A DNA stretch of 64,000 nucleotides from CAYGOC01 sp964351495 (GTDB lineage Bacteria; Chlamydiota; Chlamydiia; Chlamydiales; SM23-39), in contig CAYGOC010000002.1 of the NCBI GenBank assembly GCA_964351495.1, positions 1 to 64,000 of the forward strand. Direction: 5' to 3'. Both the position numbers and the translations under genes were made by a program. Shown here in pieces: positions 33,512 through 42,393 of this stretch. Positions within the stretch are counted from its first letter, which is position 1. Each line of letters starts with the position of its first letter. The notes below the pieces were generated by a model. The model ran no database searches and was not told the origin of the DNA. It worked only from the letters and a program-made list of their open reading frames with translations.

Positions 33512-33986
33512 GACTATCTCCTAATTGGTTGTCTAAGTTAGAAAAAGGGAAATGTCCTCCCTCTTTCTTTGAAGATGCTTTTTTTAAAAAAGGTTTTATA
33601 TTTTTTCTCTCAGGACAATTCCCGCTGTTACATTCCAAAAAAGAAGGAAATTCTAGTAAAAGAGCTTCTCTAATTACAGGGCGGATGTCAAAAATACGAT
33701 TTTTTATCTCTTCTATGGGGTAAGTTTGATAAAAGTTTTTTACCTCAATCTCTTTTTCGGTAGGTTCATTGCAAACAGTACAAGGAAGCCATACCTTTAC
33801 TTTCGCATTTAGATGGATTACAAGAAGCTCTGAAGTGAGATACGCCTCTGCCTTTACTTCTACTTCATCTTGCGTAGAAATATCGGCTTCTTTTTTTTCT
33901 AAAAGAGAAAGAGGGAAAACCCCTTCGATCTTCTCCTTTTTATCTCCTTTTAATCTATCTAAAACAATTTTTAAAGGGTCGTTCAT
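33498..33986 (-). CDS. yceD: YceD / DUF177-family protein
   Basis: 162 residues from ATG 33986; a TTG at 34019 would add 11 residues. The family is linked to 23S rRNA accumulation (plant and bacterial YceD) and is almost always just upstream of rpmF, as here. The signature C-x2-C (LPCTVCNEPTEKEIEV, near residue 68) and the second CNSGNCPERKN are present. Acidic, no membrane span. The rpmF start lies inside its last codons. Confidence 0.85.
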   Translation of the reverse strand: MNDPLKIVLDRLKGDKKEKIEGVFPLSLLEKKEADISTQDEVEVKAEAYLTSELLVIHLNAKVKVWLPCTVCNEPTEKEIEVKNFYQTYPIEEIKNRIFDIRPVIREALLLEFPSFLECNSGNCPERKNIKPFLKKASSKKEGGHFPFSNLDNQLGDSHGST

Positions 33987-34089
33987 CCCATGTCCCACAA
34001 AAAGGTCCCAAGAAAGCAATAGATTACCACAGATTTTAAAGACAAAGCAAGTCCCTTATCGAACGTTTTATCTAAATACAAGGAAATTT

Positions 34090-35235
34090 TTAAGAAGGGA
34101 ATAAAATTTCTACTACTTTTTGGGAGGGATTTTCTGTTTTCAAATATTTTTGTAGCTCTTCACACTTTCTTTTTTGGTTTTTTCGCTTTTTTTCTTCCGT
34201 AAACAGGGAAAAGGTTTCTGCAAAAAGTGTTTTTTCTGTCAAAAAAGGACCTATTAGCTCAGGAAACACCTCTTTTTTCAAAAGAATATTTGCTAGCGTG
34301 TAAAAGGGGAGCTTTAACCGGAGGATATTTTTGGCTAAAAAAAGATCGAAGCCTCCCACAGCGTAAGTAATAATAGAGGGAGTTTTATGAAGGGCAAGCT
34401 CTAAAGAAATAGTGCCTGAGGTAGCCAAGGCTATAAAAGCTTTTTTCATCCAAAAACTATTCTCTTCTTTAAAAAAAAGGGTAGTTTTAGAAGAGACACT
34501 AGAGGCTATTTTTTGTTTTGTATACAGATTTATACAAGAGATGGCAATACGTATTTCCGGATAGATTTTTTGTAGGTTTTCCGCTGCTTTGTATTGCAGT
34601 GTCAAATTTTTTTCGATTTCCTTTTGTCTACTTCCCGGGAATATGACAATTGTCTTGGAGGTAGAAAAAGAAGAAAATAACTCTTTTTTAGCAGGAAAAG
34701 AAAAGAGGCTCCTTTGTGTTTCAAAAACCAAAGGATGACCCACATATTCAACGGGTAACTTGGTGTGAGAGTAGTACTCTTTTTCAAAAGGAAAAAGGGT
34801 GAAAAGCTGATCTGTCCAGGTAGCTAAAAAATCGGCTCTTTTTTTTCTCCAAGCCCACACACTAGGGGAGACAAAGTGGACAAGTTTATTTAAGAATCCC
34901 TTTTTTCGAAGAGACTTTTGTAGTTTCATATGAAACTCAGGATAGTCTATAAAAAGAACTACTTTGGGGTTGTTTTCTGTAATAAAAGCCTTTAACCGGA
35001 AAAAAAGAGAGATAATTTTGGGAAGGGAAAAGAAAACCTCTTTAAAACCCATAACCTGAAACGATTCCATACGAAAGGCTTCCTTGTACAAAGCTCGCAT
35101 CTTGGGCCCAAAAACTCCTGAAACTTGCAAATGGGGTCTTCTTTTTTTTATCTCTTGAAGAAGGTGCTCTCCCAAAGTGTCTGCGCTAGGCTCGCAAGCA
35201 GAGATAAAAAGATCTATAGGCCCATTTTGCGGCAT
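34090..35235 (-). CDS. lpxB: Lipid-A-disaccharide synthase LpxB
   Basis: 381 residues. Condenses UDP-2,3-diacylglucosamine with lipid X to the lipid A disaccharide. The family start DLFISACEPSADTLGEHLL, the LFIDYPEFHMKL segment, FVSPSVWAWRKKRA and LFPFEKEYYSH, then TSGTISLELALHKTPSI, are all typical. ATG 35235; a GTG six bases upstream is equally compatible with the AAAGGAG site. The start lies inside the previous gene (22-nt overlap). Peripheral inner-membrane enzyme; it supports a Gram-negative envelope with LPS. Confidence 0.94.
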   Translation of the reverse strand: MPQNGPIDLFISACEPSADTLGEHLLQEIKKRRPHLQVSGVFGPKMRALYKEAFRMESFQVMGFKEVFFSLPKIISLFFRLKAFITENNPKVVLFIDYPEFHMKLQKSLRKKGFLNKLVHFVSPSVWAWRKKRADFLATWTDQLFTLFPFEKEYYSHTKLPVEYVGHPLVFETQRSLFSFPAKKELFSSFSTSKTIVIFPGSRQKEIEKNLTLQYKAAENLQKIYPEIRIAISCINLYTKQKIASSVSSKTTLFFKEENSFWMKKAFIALATSGTISLELALHKTPSIITYAVGGFDLFLAKNILRLKLPFYTLANILLKKEVFPELIGPFLTEKTLFAETFSLFTEEKKRKNQKRKCEELQKYLKTENPSQKVVEILFPS

Positions 35236-35987
35236 ATCCACTTGGCTCCTTTTTCAAAAATTTCCGGGGGCGTTCCATGGCCCAAATGTCCTACAGAAGG
35301 ATAGGAAGTAAGCTCTATTTTAGGAGAGCGGATTCCTTTTCTCAAGGCAGTTTCCATCAGTCTATGGAAAAAATCAAAACAAAAAGCAGTTTTTACTCTT
35401 TTATCTGCATTTCCTATAAAAAAAGAGAGCTCTTTTGTGCAAAGATTTTCTAAAAGAGAAGAAAGGGCATATTTTTTTAGTAAGGAAGCATTTTTAAAAG
35501 AAGCGAGCTCTTCTATAGACTCAAAGGAGATAAGAGGGGAGAAATGTAAAGAGAAAGGCAAATCAAATAACGAAGCTATATGCAAAGCAAAAAAAGAGCC
35601 TCTAGAAAGACCACAGCTAACGCAAGAAGATAGGTTAATAACCTTTTTTTCAAAAAGATAGGAAAGGATCTTTTCTGAAGCCGTAAAAAAAGAAGGCAGG
35701 GGATCTTCTCCTTTTTGAAGACTTTTTATAAGAGAAGAGAGTCCCTTTTCAGGATTAAAAGGCTCTTTATGAAAAGGCAAATCCCAAGAAAAAAGGCGTA
35801 TTTTTTTCTTTTGTAAAAACTGCGCTATCTGGTTATAGGGGTTTAAAGAAAGGCTGCTTTTTCCTGTAGAGGAAAAATAAAATACAGCTGGAAGCTCTCC
35901 TTTTTGTAAAGAGGGCCCTGCGTAGAAAAAAGAGAGATCTTTTTCAACGCTTATTTCTTCTACGAAAACGTCTGTAGGGCTGTACAT
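35214..35987 (-). CDS. Alpha/beta-hydrolase-fold protein
   Basis: 257 residues. The nucleophile elbow CGLSRGSFFALHIASL (Ser about residue 129) and a C-terminal YPSVGHLGHGT (likely catalytic His) fit an alpha/beta hydrolase of the esterase/peptidase-like kind. The oxyanion stretch VFYFSSTGKSSLSL is less typical. Overlaps pcnB upstream by 44 nt and lpxB downstream by 22 nt. No Shine-Dalgarno, consistent with coupling. Its place between pcnB and lpxB could suggest a lipid or LPS role, but the substrate is unknown. Confidence 0.78.
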   Translation of the reverse strand: MYSPTDVFVEEISVEKDLSFFYAGPSLQKGELPAVFYFSSTGKSSLSLNPYNQIAQFLQKKKIRLFSWDLPFHKEPFNPEKGLSSLIKSLQKGEDPLPSFFTASEKILSYLFEKKVINLSSCVSCGLSRGSFFALHIASLFDLPFSLHFSPLISFESIEELASFKNASLLKKYALSSLLENLCTKELSFFIGNADKRVKTAFCFDFFHRLMETALRKGIRSPKIELTSYPSVGHLGHGTPPEIFEKGAKWICRKMGL

Positions 35988-37167
35988 GAGGTTCAGAAAA
36001 GTCTTTCTTTTGTAGTTCTTTATCCCAAGCTTGATACGCTTCTAAAAGACTGGGGTCTAATTCAGAACGAATTTTAAAAAAGTAGAGTGCTAAAGGAAAG
36101 TCAGAATCCCTGGGTATGCGAATCCTTTTTTGTTTTTTCTCTTTTTCGGAAAAGCGAAACTGGGAGGTCATAACGGAGATCATGGTTCCTCTCATCTTTC
36201 TTGAAAGATGAAAAAAAGGAGAGAATACCGAGTCTATCCATATTTTGGCACTGGCGCTAATTTGACCTAAATGAAGATGTTTTTTTTCTTTTTCTGCCAG
36301 AATATGCGCTTCAAACAAAGGATATAGCAAGCAAGTAGCCAAAACAGGTCTTTTCAGTAAGGTTTTTTCTTCTTGAGAATCTACTTGTTCTAAAAAAGAG
36401 AGCACCTTGTTGTCTTCTTTTGCCTCTGAAAAAAATTGAGAGAGTTTTGGTAGGAGAAGCTTTAGAAGTCCTTTTTTATGTAAATGGTCGAAAAAAGGAG
36501 CTGAAAAGCCAGACTCTAACATGCGGAAAAGCTCTTCTAAAATACGAGCTTGAGAGCTTTTTACAATCTCTTGTTTACACTTTTCTAAAGCCTGTAGGGC
36601 AGAAGATTCAATATTGAGGCCAAATCTAGCATGAAACTTAATCAAGCGGATCATTCTTACAGGATCTTGCTGAAATCGAAGCTCCGGTTGTCCTATAGTT
36701 CTAAGCGTTTTCTTTTGGAGGTCTTCATACCCTCCTACATAGTCGATGATAACCTCTTTTTCAGGATCATAAAAAAGACCATTTATGGTGAAGTCTCTTC
36801 TTAAGACATCTTGCTCTTCAGTTCCAAAGTCATTATCTCTTATGATAAGATCGGACTTTTCCGTATCCCCTGAACGAAAGGTAGCTACCTCTATAATTTT
36901 TTTCCCAAACCGGATATGGACTAAGCGAAACCGCCTCCCTATAAGAAGGCTATTGCGAAATAGTTTTTTTATCTCTTCCGGTTTTGCAGAAGTAGAGATA
37001 TCAAAGTCCTTAGGCGTTTGATCTAGTAGAAGATCTCGAACGCTACCACCTACTAAGTAGGCTGAAAAGCCGTTTTCCCGTAGCTTTTTAATTACATAAT
37101 AAGCATGAGAATCTATCTTAGAAGGAGATATAGAATGGTCTTGTATAGTATAGATTTTAGGCTGCAA
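35944..37167 (-). CDS. pcnB: Poly(A) polymerase / tRNA nucleotidyltransferase family (PcnB)
   Basis: 407 residues. Nucleotidyltransferase motif AYLVGGSVRDLLLDQTPKDFDI (catalytic DxD, about residue 45), then RRDFTINGLFYD and the neck RMIRLIKFHARFG, show the class II polX-like head. The long arginine/lysine-rich C-terminus (PYRRFRRRNKR) favours PcnB over a CCA enzyme. Encoded tRNAs here lack CCA, so a separate CCA enzyme is needed elsewhere. Start is TTG 37167; no better start is visible. A perfect dyad lies just upstream (37172-37196). Confidence 0.9.
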   Translation of the reverse strand: MQPKIYTIQDHSISPSKIDSHAYYVIKKLRENGFSAYLVGGSVRDLLLDQTPKDFDISTSAKPEEIKKLFRNSLLIGRRFRLVHIRFGKKIIEVATFRSGDTEKSDLIIRDNDFGTEEQDVLRRDFTINGLFYDPEKEVIIDYVGGYEDLQKKTLRTIGQPELRFQQDPVRMIRLIKFHARFGLNIESSALQALEKCKQEIVKSSQARILEELFRMLESGFSAPFFDHLHKKGLLKLLLPKLSQFFSEAKEDNKVLSFLEQVDSQEEKTLLKRPVLATCLLYPLFEAHILAEKEKKHLHLGQISASAKIWIDSVFSPFFHLSRKMRGTMISVMTSQFRFSEKEKKQKRIRIPRDSDFPLALYFFKIRSELDPSLLEAYQAWDKELQKKDFSEPHVQPYRRFRRRNKR

Positions 37168-37171
37168 AGTG

Positions 37172-37196
37172 AGGCCCTAAGGATTAACTAGGGCCT
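37172..37196. promoter_or_regulatory. Perfect palindrome upstream of pcnB
   Basis: AGGCCCTA (37172-37179) and TAGGGCCT (37189-37196) flank a 9-bp spacer. The repeat lies 4 bp from the pcnB start, so it is either a leader hairpin hiding the ribosome site or an operator. Confidence 0.5.
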
Positions 37197-37332
37197 ACCA
37201 TATAAAGATTCTTATTTTGCCGTCAAGCTTTCACGTCTCAAGGAAAAAGGCTGACAGAACCATTCTTTCTTGCTACTATCAAAAACCATCTAATGGGAAA
37301 GATCATGTACATTCAAGAAAAACATATATAAC

Positions 37333-38529
37333 ATGAGTAGTTCTTTGAAAAAACCATCTGTTTTAAATGGGGCCCTTCTAGTTTCCGGAACAGCAATAGG
37401 AGCTGGAATGCTTGCCCTTCCTGTAGTTACAGCAGAAGGAGGATTTCTTCCTTCTCTACTTATCTACCTTTTGTGCTGGGCTTGTATGAGCATTACCGGG
37501 CTTTTTTTATTAGAAGGATGTCTTCGTATGAAAAAAGAGGTGAATATCATCTCTCTGGCAGAACACTACCTAGGATTAAAAGGCAAAATAATAGCCTGGG
37601 TTTTGTATATTTTTCTCTTTTATAGTTTATCGATTGCCTATATTTCAGTAGGGGGGGCTCTTTTAGGAAAACTTCTCCATCTTCCTCCTTTTTTAGGAAG
37701 CCTTCTTTTTGTCTTGTTTTTCGGGTTTTTCGTTTTTAAAGGTGCTTTCTGGGTAGATAAAATGAACGTGGTTTTGATGATAGGGCTCTTACTTTCTTAC
37801 CTGGTTTTTTTAAGTTTAGGAGGGCCTGAAGTGGATGTGGTGCGCCTAAGACCGCAAAAGTGGGGGATCTCTTTTTTAGCTTTACCTGTTATTTTTACTT
37901 CCTTTAGCTATCAAGGAATTATCCCCAGTTTAACTAACTACCTGCAAAGGGATAAAAAAAAGCTAAGAAAAGCTATTTTACTGGGAACCTCTTCGGTTTT
38001 TGTGATGTATATCATATGGCAAATTATAGTTTTAGGAAGCGTCCCTTTAGAGGGAAAATATGGCCTTCTGGAAGCAAAAAAATTGGGAGAGACCGCTATT
38101 TACCCCTTCCAAGCTCTTTTACAAGCCCCCTTTCTATACTCTATGGGTATGGCCTTTTCTTTTTTTGCTATTACTACTTCTTTTTTAGGAGTGACTTTAG
38201 GCCTTTTTGACTTTTTATCAGATGGGTTATCCTTACACAAGAAAGGGGCTAATAAAGGAATTCTTCTTTTTTTAACCTACTTTCCTCCCTTCTTGGTGCA
38301 GGCGGTCTACCCGGCTATTTTTTTAAAAGCTCTTGGCTATGCAGGAGGGATAGGGTGCGCTCTTCTTTTGGGGTTTTTACCTACCTGGATACTCTATAAA
38401 GCGCGCTATATCCGGAAAGAGCCATTTCCTTGTGTAATACCTTCTAACAAGATTGTATTTTATTTTGTTTTTGCTTTTATTTTCTTTGAATTAGGCATCG
38501 AATTTTATAAAGAATTATTTTTCTCTTGA
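37333..38529 (+). CDS. tyrP: Aromatic amino acid (tyrosine/tryptophan) transporter TyrP
   Basis: 398 residues, about 11 membrane spans. Family HAAAP: the start LNGALLVSGTAIGAGMLALPVV is diagnostic, and GYAGGIGCALLLGF and SYQGIIPSL also fit. Proton-driven import of Tyr or Trp at the inner membrane, important for an auxotroph. ATG 37333 has no clear Shine-Dalgarno. Divergent from pcnB over 165 bp. Exact substrate cannot be told from sequence. Confidence 0.92.
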   Translation: MSSSLKKPSVLNGALLVSGTAIGAGMLALPVVTAEGGFLPSLLIYLLCWACMSITGLFLLEGCLRMKKEVNIISLAEHYLGLKGKIIAWVLYIFLFYSLSIAYISVGGALLGKLLHLPPFLGSLLFVLFFGFFVFKGAFWVDKMNVVLMIGLLLSYLVFLSLGGPEVDVVRLRPQKWGISFLALPVIFTSFSYQGIIPSLTNYLQRDKKKLRKAILLGTSSVFVMYIIWQIIVLGSVPLEGKYGLLEAKKLGETAIYPFQALLQAPFLYSMGMAFSFFAITTSFLGVTLGLFDFLSDGLSLHKKGANKGILLFLTYFPPFLVQAVYPAIFLKALGYAGGIGCALLLGFLPTWILYKARYIRKEPFPCVIPSNKIVFYFVFAFIFFELGIEFYKELFFS

Positions 38530-38561
38530 ACAATTAATTTTTCTAAAATATTTAGAAGAAT

Positions 38562-39209
38562 ATGCAAGAGAAATTTAAAGCAGTTCAGAAGCTGGTTATA
38601 TTTACAGCTCTTTTTGTTCTTGTCTGTCTTAGCTTTTATTTGGTGTGGCTCCATTACCAAAATAAAAGAGCGGTGTTTATTGAGTCGAAAGGGCAGCCTA
38701 AATTTGGCCTTAAAGAGGCTCCGTTAAAGCTTGTATTATTTGAGGATTTTCGGTGTGAAAACTGCCATGTTTTCATGGAGGAAGTATTTCCTTTTGTATA
38801 TACCAACTATGTAGAAAAAGGAAAGGCAGAGCTTTTTCTTGTTCCTCTTGGATTTTTACAAGGATCTAAAGACCTGGCCAATGCAGCTCTTTGCATGTAT
38901 TTTTTATATCCGGAAGGGTTTTTTCCTTTTCTAAAAAAAGCATCTTCTCTTCCTCTAAATAAGGCATATAAGGAAAAGTATTTGCAAATAGCCGCTTCTT
39001 TCCCTGCTCTTTCTTTTGAAAGCTTTCAAAATTGTTTGAATAGAGATAGTTATTTTTCTCAAATTGAGAAAAATTTTGAGATCGCCAAAAAAGTGATGAA
39101 AGGGGATGTAGCAACACCTTCCCTTTATATTAATGGAGAGAGAATTCCTACCTATTCTAAAAAGATAGTTTTAGAACACTTAGAAAAACGAACCAAGAAA
39201 AGAGCATGA
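38562..39209 (+). CDS. DsbA-like thiol:disulfide oxidoreductase
   Basis: 215 residues. N-terminal membrane anchor (KLVIFTALFVLVCLSFYLVWL, about 12-32), then a thioredoxin-fold domain with active site CENC in FEDFRCENCHVFM (about 67) and a cis-Pro loop (VATPSLYINGERI). It forms or shuffles disulfides in exported proteins; chlamydial outer membranes are heavily cross-linked by cysteine. It overlaps dsbB by 4 nt, so the pair is one functional unit. Confidence 0.9.
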   Translation: MQEKFKAVQKLVIFTALFVLVCLSFYLVWLHYQNKRAVFIESKGQPKFGLKEAPLKLVLFEDFRCENCHVFMEEVFPFVYTNYVEKGKAELFLVPLGFLQGSKDLANAALCMYFLYPEGFFPFLKKASSLPLNKAYKEKYLQIAASFPALSFESFQNCLNRDSYFSQIEKNFEIAKKVMKGDVATPSLYINGERIPTYSKKIVLEHLEKRTKKRA

Positions 39210-39622
39210 AACAAAAAATAGTCTCCTTTTCCCTATACCTAGCTTGGGTTGTCTCTTTAGTGGCAACTCTTTTTAGCCTTTACTATTCTGAAATAGAAAA
39301 GCTCCCTCCCTGTAATCTATGTTGGTATCAAAGGATTTGTCTTTTTCCTTTAGTCATAATCTTAGGGCTTGCTGCTTATAGGGAAGAGAGAAAGATCGCT
39401 TTTTATTTGTATCCTCAAATAGCTATCGGTTTTCTTTTCGGGTTAACTCACCTTTTATATCCTTATTGGAACCCTTGGGGAAGCTCTCTTTGTGGAACGA
39501 CCTCTTGTTATGAACCCTCTCATACTTTTTTAGGGCTCCCTCTTCCTTTTTGGAGCATGGCTACTTTTTTTGTAATAGGGGCTTTTCTTAAAATCGGTTT
39601 GCAAAATCAGCAAAGAAGCTAA
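39206..39622 (+). CDS. dsbB: Disulfide bond formation protein DsbB/BdbC
   Basis: 138 residues and four membrane spans. First redox pair in CNLCWYQR (about residue 31), second in SLCGTTSCYEPSH (about 92-100). Re-oxidises the DsbA-like partner using quinones. The 3' end overlaps the minus-strand orphan by 35 nt tail to tail. Confidence 0.92.
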   Translation: MKQKIVSFSLYLAWVVSLVATLFSLYYSEIEKLPPCNLCWYQRICLFPLVIILGLAAYREERKIAFYLYPQIAIGFLFGLTHLLYPYWNPWGSSLCGTTSCYEPSHTFLGLPLPFWSMATFFVIGAFLKIGLQNQQRS

Positions 39623-40934
39623 GCTTTTCTGCTTGCCTAGTTTCTGGGTTTAACAAGGCAGAATACCCAATAAAAATAGGTGCCTCCTCCGGGGATCCTA
39701 TTGGGAAATAACCAAACACCTTTGCTTCTTTTTTTTCTTCTTCCCAAGTGATCTGAATCCACTTAGAGGGGAAGTAAGAAATATCTGCCTCCGTAGGTTC
39801 TTTAAAATAAGAAGAAACCTCCTCAGGTAAAAACTTTTTCAAAGCAGTGAGTATTGTAAGAATATCGGTCAAATCTTCTAAAGAAAAAGAACAACAAGGA
39901 GTCTCTTTTTGCCAAAAATAAGATAGAAAGCTATGAAAAGGAAAGTAGGAAAAAAGTCCCGTTAAAGAGAAGTAAGGGCTCTTTTTCTCTTCTTCTAAAG
40001 ATTGCAGGGGGTTTTTACACTTTTGTAGGACAGGTTGTGTTTTTTCTGATTCTAGGCATCCTTGGCAGGCATTACAGGGAGTTTTTTCCCCTTGAATAGC
40101 TTGTAAAGATTTTTCCGGGTTGAAAAATAGAGAAGGGTCTCCTCCTTTTCGAGAAAAAGCTTCCATAAGGAGCTTTAGATAAAAAGGGGCCTTCTCTTTT
40201 GGAATACGCAAAAACCAAAGTGCTATAGCTTCTGCATAAGTTCCTTTTATCTCTTTTGGCATGCTAGGGGAAGATTTTCTGCAAGGCTCCATAGTATACA
40301 AAGAAGCGGAAGGAAACTCCTTCATGAAAACTTCTGACATAAAGGAACATATACTAGCAAAAAATCCTTGGTGGGTCATCTCATAAGGAAAGTTTGGTGC
40401 AAGTAGAGTTTCAAGTAGAGTTTGAGGACTCCACAGTAGCGCTCCATTGATAAATAGAGGAAAAGACCTCTCTAGGCAGTCTTTTTTTATCTGCTTTTCG
40501 TTTATTTTTTCCGGATCAGAACAGAAAAAAGAAGGAAAATACTTGTTAGATATAGAAGTTTCTAAAGCGGACAGTACTGCCTCAGAAGAAGGCGGCTCTA
40601 AAAAAGAAACAGGAGAGCTACAAGGCGCTACAGGCCAATTTGTTTCATTTTCATCATAAAAGCCTTCCGGTTCTTCACCTTCAGAAACAGGGTCAAGATC
40701 GGGTGTAAACTTCGGGGGGGTCGAAGGCTGCTGTATAACAGTTGGGGGCCTTTTATAGGAAAGAAAAAAGCACCGGCTAGAGAGCGTTTGATAAAGCTGG
40801 GAGATATGCTCTACTAAAGCTTGGTAGGCTAGCTTCCCAATCCGTACTAAAAGAAAGTCTTCAGCTTTTAGAGAACTCTCTGAAATAATGCTTTTTATTG
40901 GACCCCATATAATTTCTCCAAGACGTTGTATCAA
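39588..40934 (-). CDS. Hypothetical protein with cysteine cluster
   Basis: 448 residues. I choose TTG 40934 because AGGAGG sits six bases upstream; a longer frame (to 40958) would put that site inside the gene. A proline/acidic linker (TPPKFTPDLDPVSEGEEPEGF) covers residues about 65-110. The rest is globular, with CNACQGCLES and a cysteine further on (LQKC) near residue 290-310, suggesting a metal site. No signal peptide or membrane span. No family recognised. Single gene; might be a lineage-specific effector or cytosolic protein. The tail overlaps dsbB. Confidence 0.78.
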   Translation of the reverse strand: MIQRLGEIIWGPIKSIISESSLKAEDFLLVRIGKLAYQALVEHISQLYQTLSSRCFFLSYKRPPTVIQQPSTPPKFTPDLDPVSEGEEPEGFYDENETNWPVAPCSSPVSFLEPPSSEAVLSALETSISNKYFPSFFCSDPEKINEKQIKKDCLERSFPLFINGALLWSPQTLLETLLAPNFPYEMTHQGFFASICSFMSEVFMKEFPSASLYTMEPCRKSSPSMPKEIKGTYAEAIALWFLRIPKEKAPFYLKLLMEAFSRKGGDPSLFFNPEKSLQAIQGEKTPCNACQGCLESEKTQPVLQKCKNPLQSLEEEKKSPYFSLTGLFSYFPFHSFLSYFWQKETPCCSFSLEDLTDILTILTALKKFLPEEVSSYFKEPTEADISYFPSKWIQITWEEEKKEAKVFGYFPIGSPEEAPIFIGYSALLNPETRQAEKLSFFADFANRF

Positions 40935-41045
40935 AAGAGACCTCCTTTTTTGTGGCAATACTCTAAAAAGAAAGGGCTTTTTTTGCTAAATTTATTTTTT
41001 TATAAAAGAGCTTGTTTTAGTGTGGTCTTACAAAAGGAGAGTGTT

Positions 41046-41306
41046 ATGCAAACTTTGAATATAAAAGCCCTTTCCCTTTCTATGGGAGTTACTTGGGGGG
41101 TAAGTTGTCTTTTTATGGGTTGGACTGCAGCCTTTGATTGGGGAGATTATTTTGTCGATGTTATGGGGTCCTTTTATCTTGGGTATCGTCCGGGATTTAT
41201 GGGAGGAATTGCAGGAGCTGTTTGGGGTTTTATAGATGGAGCTATAGGGGGCGCTATCCTCTCTTTTTTGTATAATTATTTTTCCCACCAGGATAAGAAA
41301 AGGTAG
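41046..41306 (+). CDS. Small holin-like membrane protein
   Basis: 86 residues from ATG 41046 with AAAGGAGAG upstream. Two hydrophobic segments (LSLSMGVTWGVSCLFMGWTAAF and GGIAGAVWGFIDGAIGGAILSFL) and glycine-rich spacing resemble the small bacterial/archaeal proteins often auto-annotated as bacteriophage holins, with no evidence of lysis. Tail is charged (SHQDKKR). Sits alone 60 bp before tdk. Function unknown. Confidence 0.7.
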   Translation: MQTLNIKALSLSMGVTWGVSCLFMGWTAAFDWGDYFVDVMGSFYLGYRPGFMGGIAGAVWGFIDGAIGGAILSFLYNYFSHQDKKR

Positions 41307-41366
41307 GCTTGTTTTAAAAGAAAGATCTTGCTTTGATAACCCAAAAAAGAAGGATTAAGAACCTTT

Positions 41367-41954
41367 ATGGCTAAACTATACTTTCGTCACGGAACTGTGG
41401 GAAGCGCTAAAACACTCAATCTTTTAGCAGTAGCCCATAACTACAGACAGCAAGGAAAAAAAGTCTATCTGATAAAACCGAAGATGGACTCCCGTTTTGG
41501 AGAGGAAAAGATTCAATCAAGAGCTGGACTTTTTGCAGAAGCAGATTTTTTGGTAGAAGAAGAACTCTCTTTGGAAAAACTCTCTTTGGAAAAAGTGAGC
41601 TGTATTTTAGTAGATGAGGCCCAGTTTTTAAAAAAAGAAGTGATAGAAGCGTTAAGAGCTATTGCCACAGAAGAAGATATTCCTGTTATTTGCTATGGCC
41701 TTAGGACCGATTTTAAAAGCTATCTTTTTGAAGGCAGCAAAAGGCTTATGGAACTGGCAGATGCTATAGAAGAGGTAAAGGCTACTTGTCATTTTTGCAA
41801 CAAAAAATCGATTATGAACTTAAAACACGTAAACGGAGTGGCTGTAAATGAGGGTCCTTCTATAGAGCTTGGAGCAGAAGAGAAATACTTCGCTTCTTGT
41901 TATGAATGTTTTTGTTATGCAATTAAAAAGGCACAAAAGAAGGCTACAGTTTAA
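41367..41954 (+). CDS. tdk: Thymidine kinase
   Basis: 195 residues. Type II TK: P-loop GTVGSAKT (residues about 10-17), Walker B VSCILVDEAQFLKK, and a lid with zinc ligands CHFCNKKS and CYECFC. Phosphorylates thymidine for dTMP supply. From memory, Chlamydia trachomatis lacks this enzyme, so the gene helps exclude that genus. AAGGATTAAG is a weak ribosome site. Its 3' end overlaps the Tsr3/DTW-like gene by 11 nt. Confidence 0.93.
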   Translation: MAKLYFRHGTVGSAKTLNLLAVAHNYRQQGKKVYLIKPKMDSRFGEEKIQSRAGLFAEADFLVEEELSLEKLSLEKVSCILVDEAQFLKKEVIEALRAIATEEDIPVICYGLRTDFKSYLFEGSKRLMELADAIEEVKATCHFCNKKSIMNLKHVNGVAVNEGPSIELGAEEKYFASCYECFCYAIKKAQKKATV

Positions 41955-42393
41955 GATTATTTCTTTCTAAAAAAAGATCTTTCCAAAAGTAGTTATCTAA
42001 AAGTCCCTCTGCATTTTTTCCCAAAATCCAAAAGGCAAGAAAAAGAGCTTCTATCGAAGCTAAACCCCTTTTGGGATCAGGGCAGTCCTCTTGTTTTCTA
42101 GGATAAGCAGTTACAAAATGGGAAGGAAGGCTTCTTTTTTCTATAGAAGAAGGGAGGTTTTTTTTCATCAAAGAGGTATATCTCCAGGTTCCATCTAGTA
42201 GAAGAATGGAGTAGTTCGTATCTTTTTCAGTGAGGAGAGGCGCCTGTACATCTAAAACAAGATACGTCTTTAAATTTAGAGGGATGGGATTGGGGTAAGA
42301 AACAAAGTAAAAATCTTTTCTGGTTTCTAGGCCTCTTAAAGAGCATTTTTTTCGGTTTTCTCTTTTATGTCTCCATATCAAGGTAGGGCTCAT
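41944..42393 (-). CDS. Tsr3/DTW-like putative aminocarboxypropyltransferase
   Basis: 149 residues. The core DGTWRYTSLMKKNLPSS, with RSLP before VTAYPRKQEDCPDP and GLASIEALFLAFWIL, fits the DTW/Tsr3 superfamily, which transfers the acp group from S-adenosylmethionine to rRNA or tRNA. The N-terminus MSPTLIWRHKRENRKKC resembles Tsr3 more than TapT-type DTW proteins. ATG 42393 overlaps the uvrD stop by 4 nt, so it follows uvrD in an operon. The modified RNA is uncertain. Confidence 0.65.
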   Translation of the reverse strand: MSPTLIWRHKRENRKKCSLRGLETRKDFYFVSYPNPIPLNLKTYLVLDVQAPLLTEKDTNYSILLLDGTWRYTSLMKKNLPSSIEKRSLPSHFVTAYPRKQEDCPDPKRGLASIEALFLAFWILGKNAEGLLDNYFWKDLFLERNNLKL

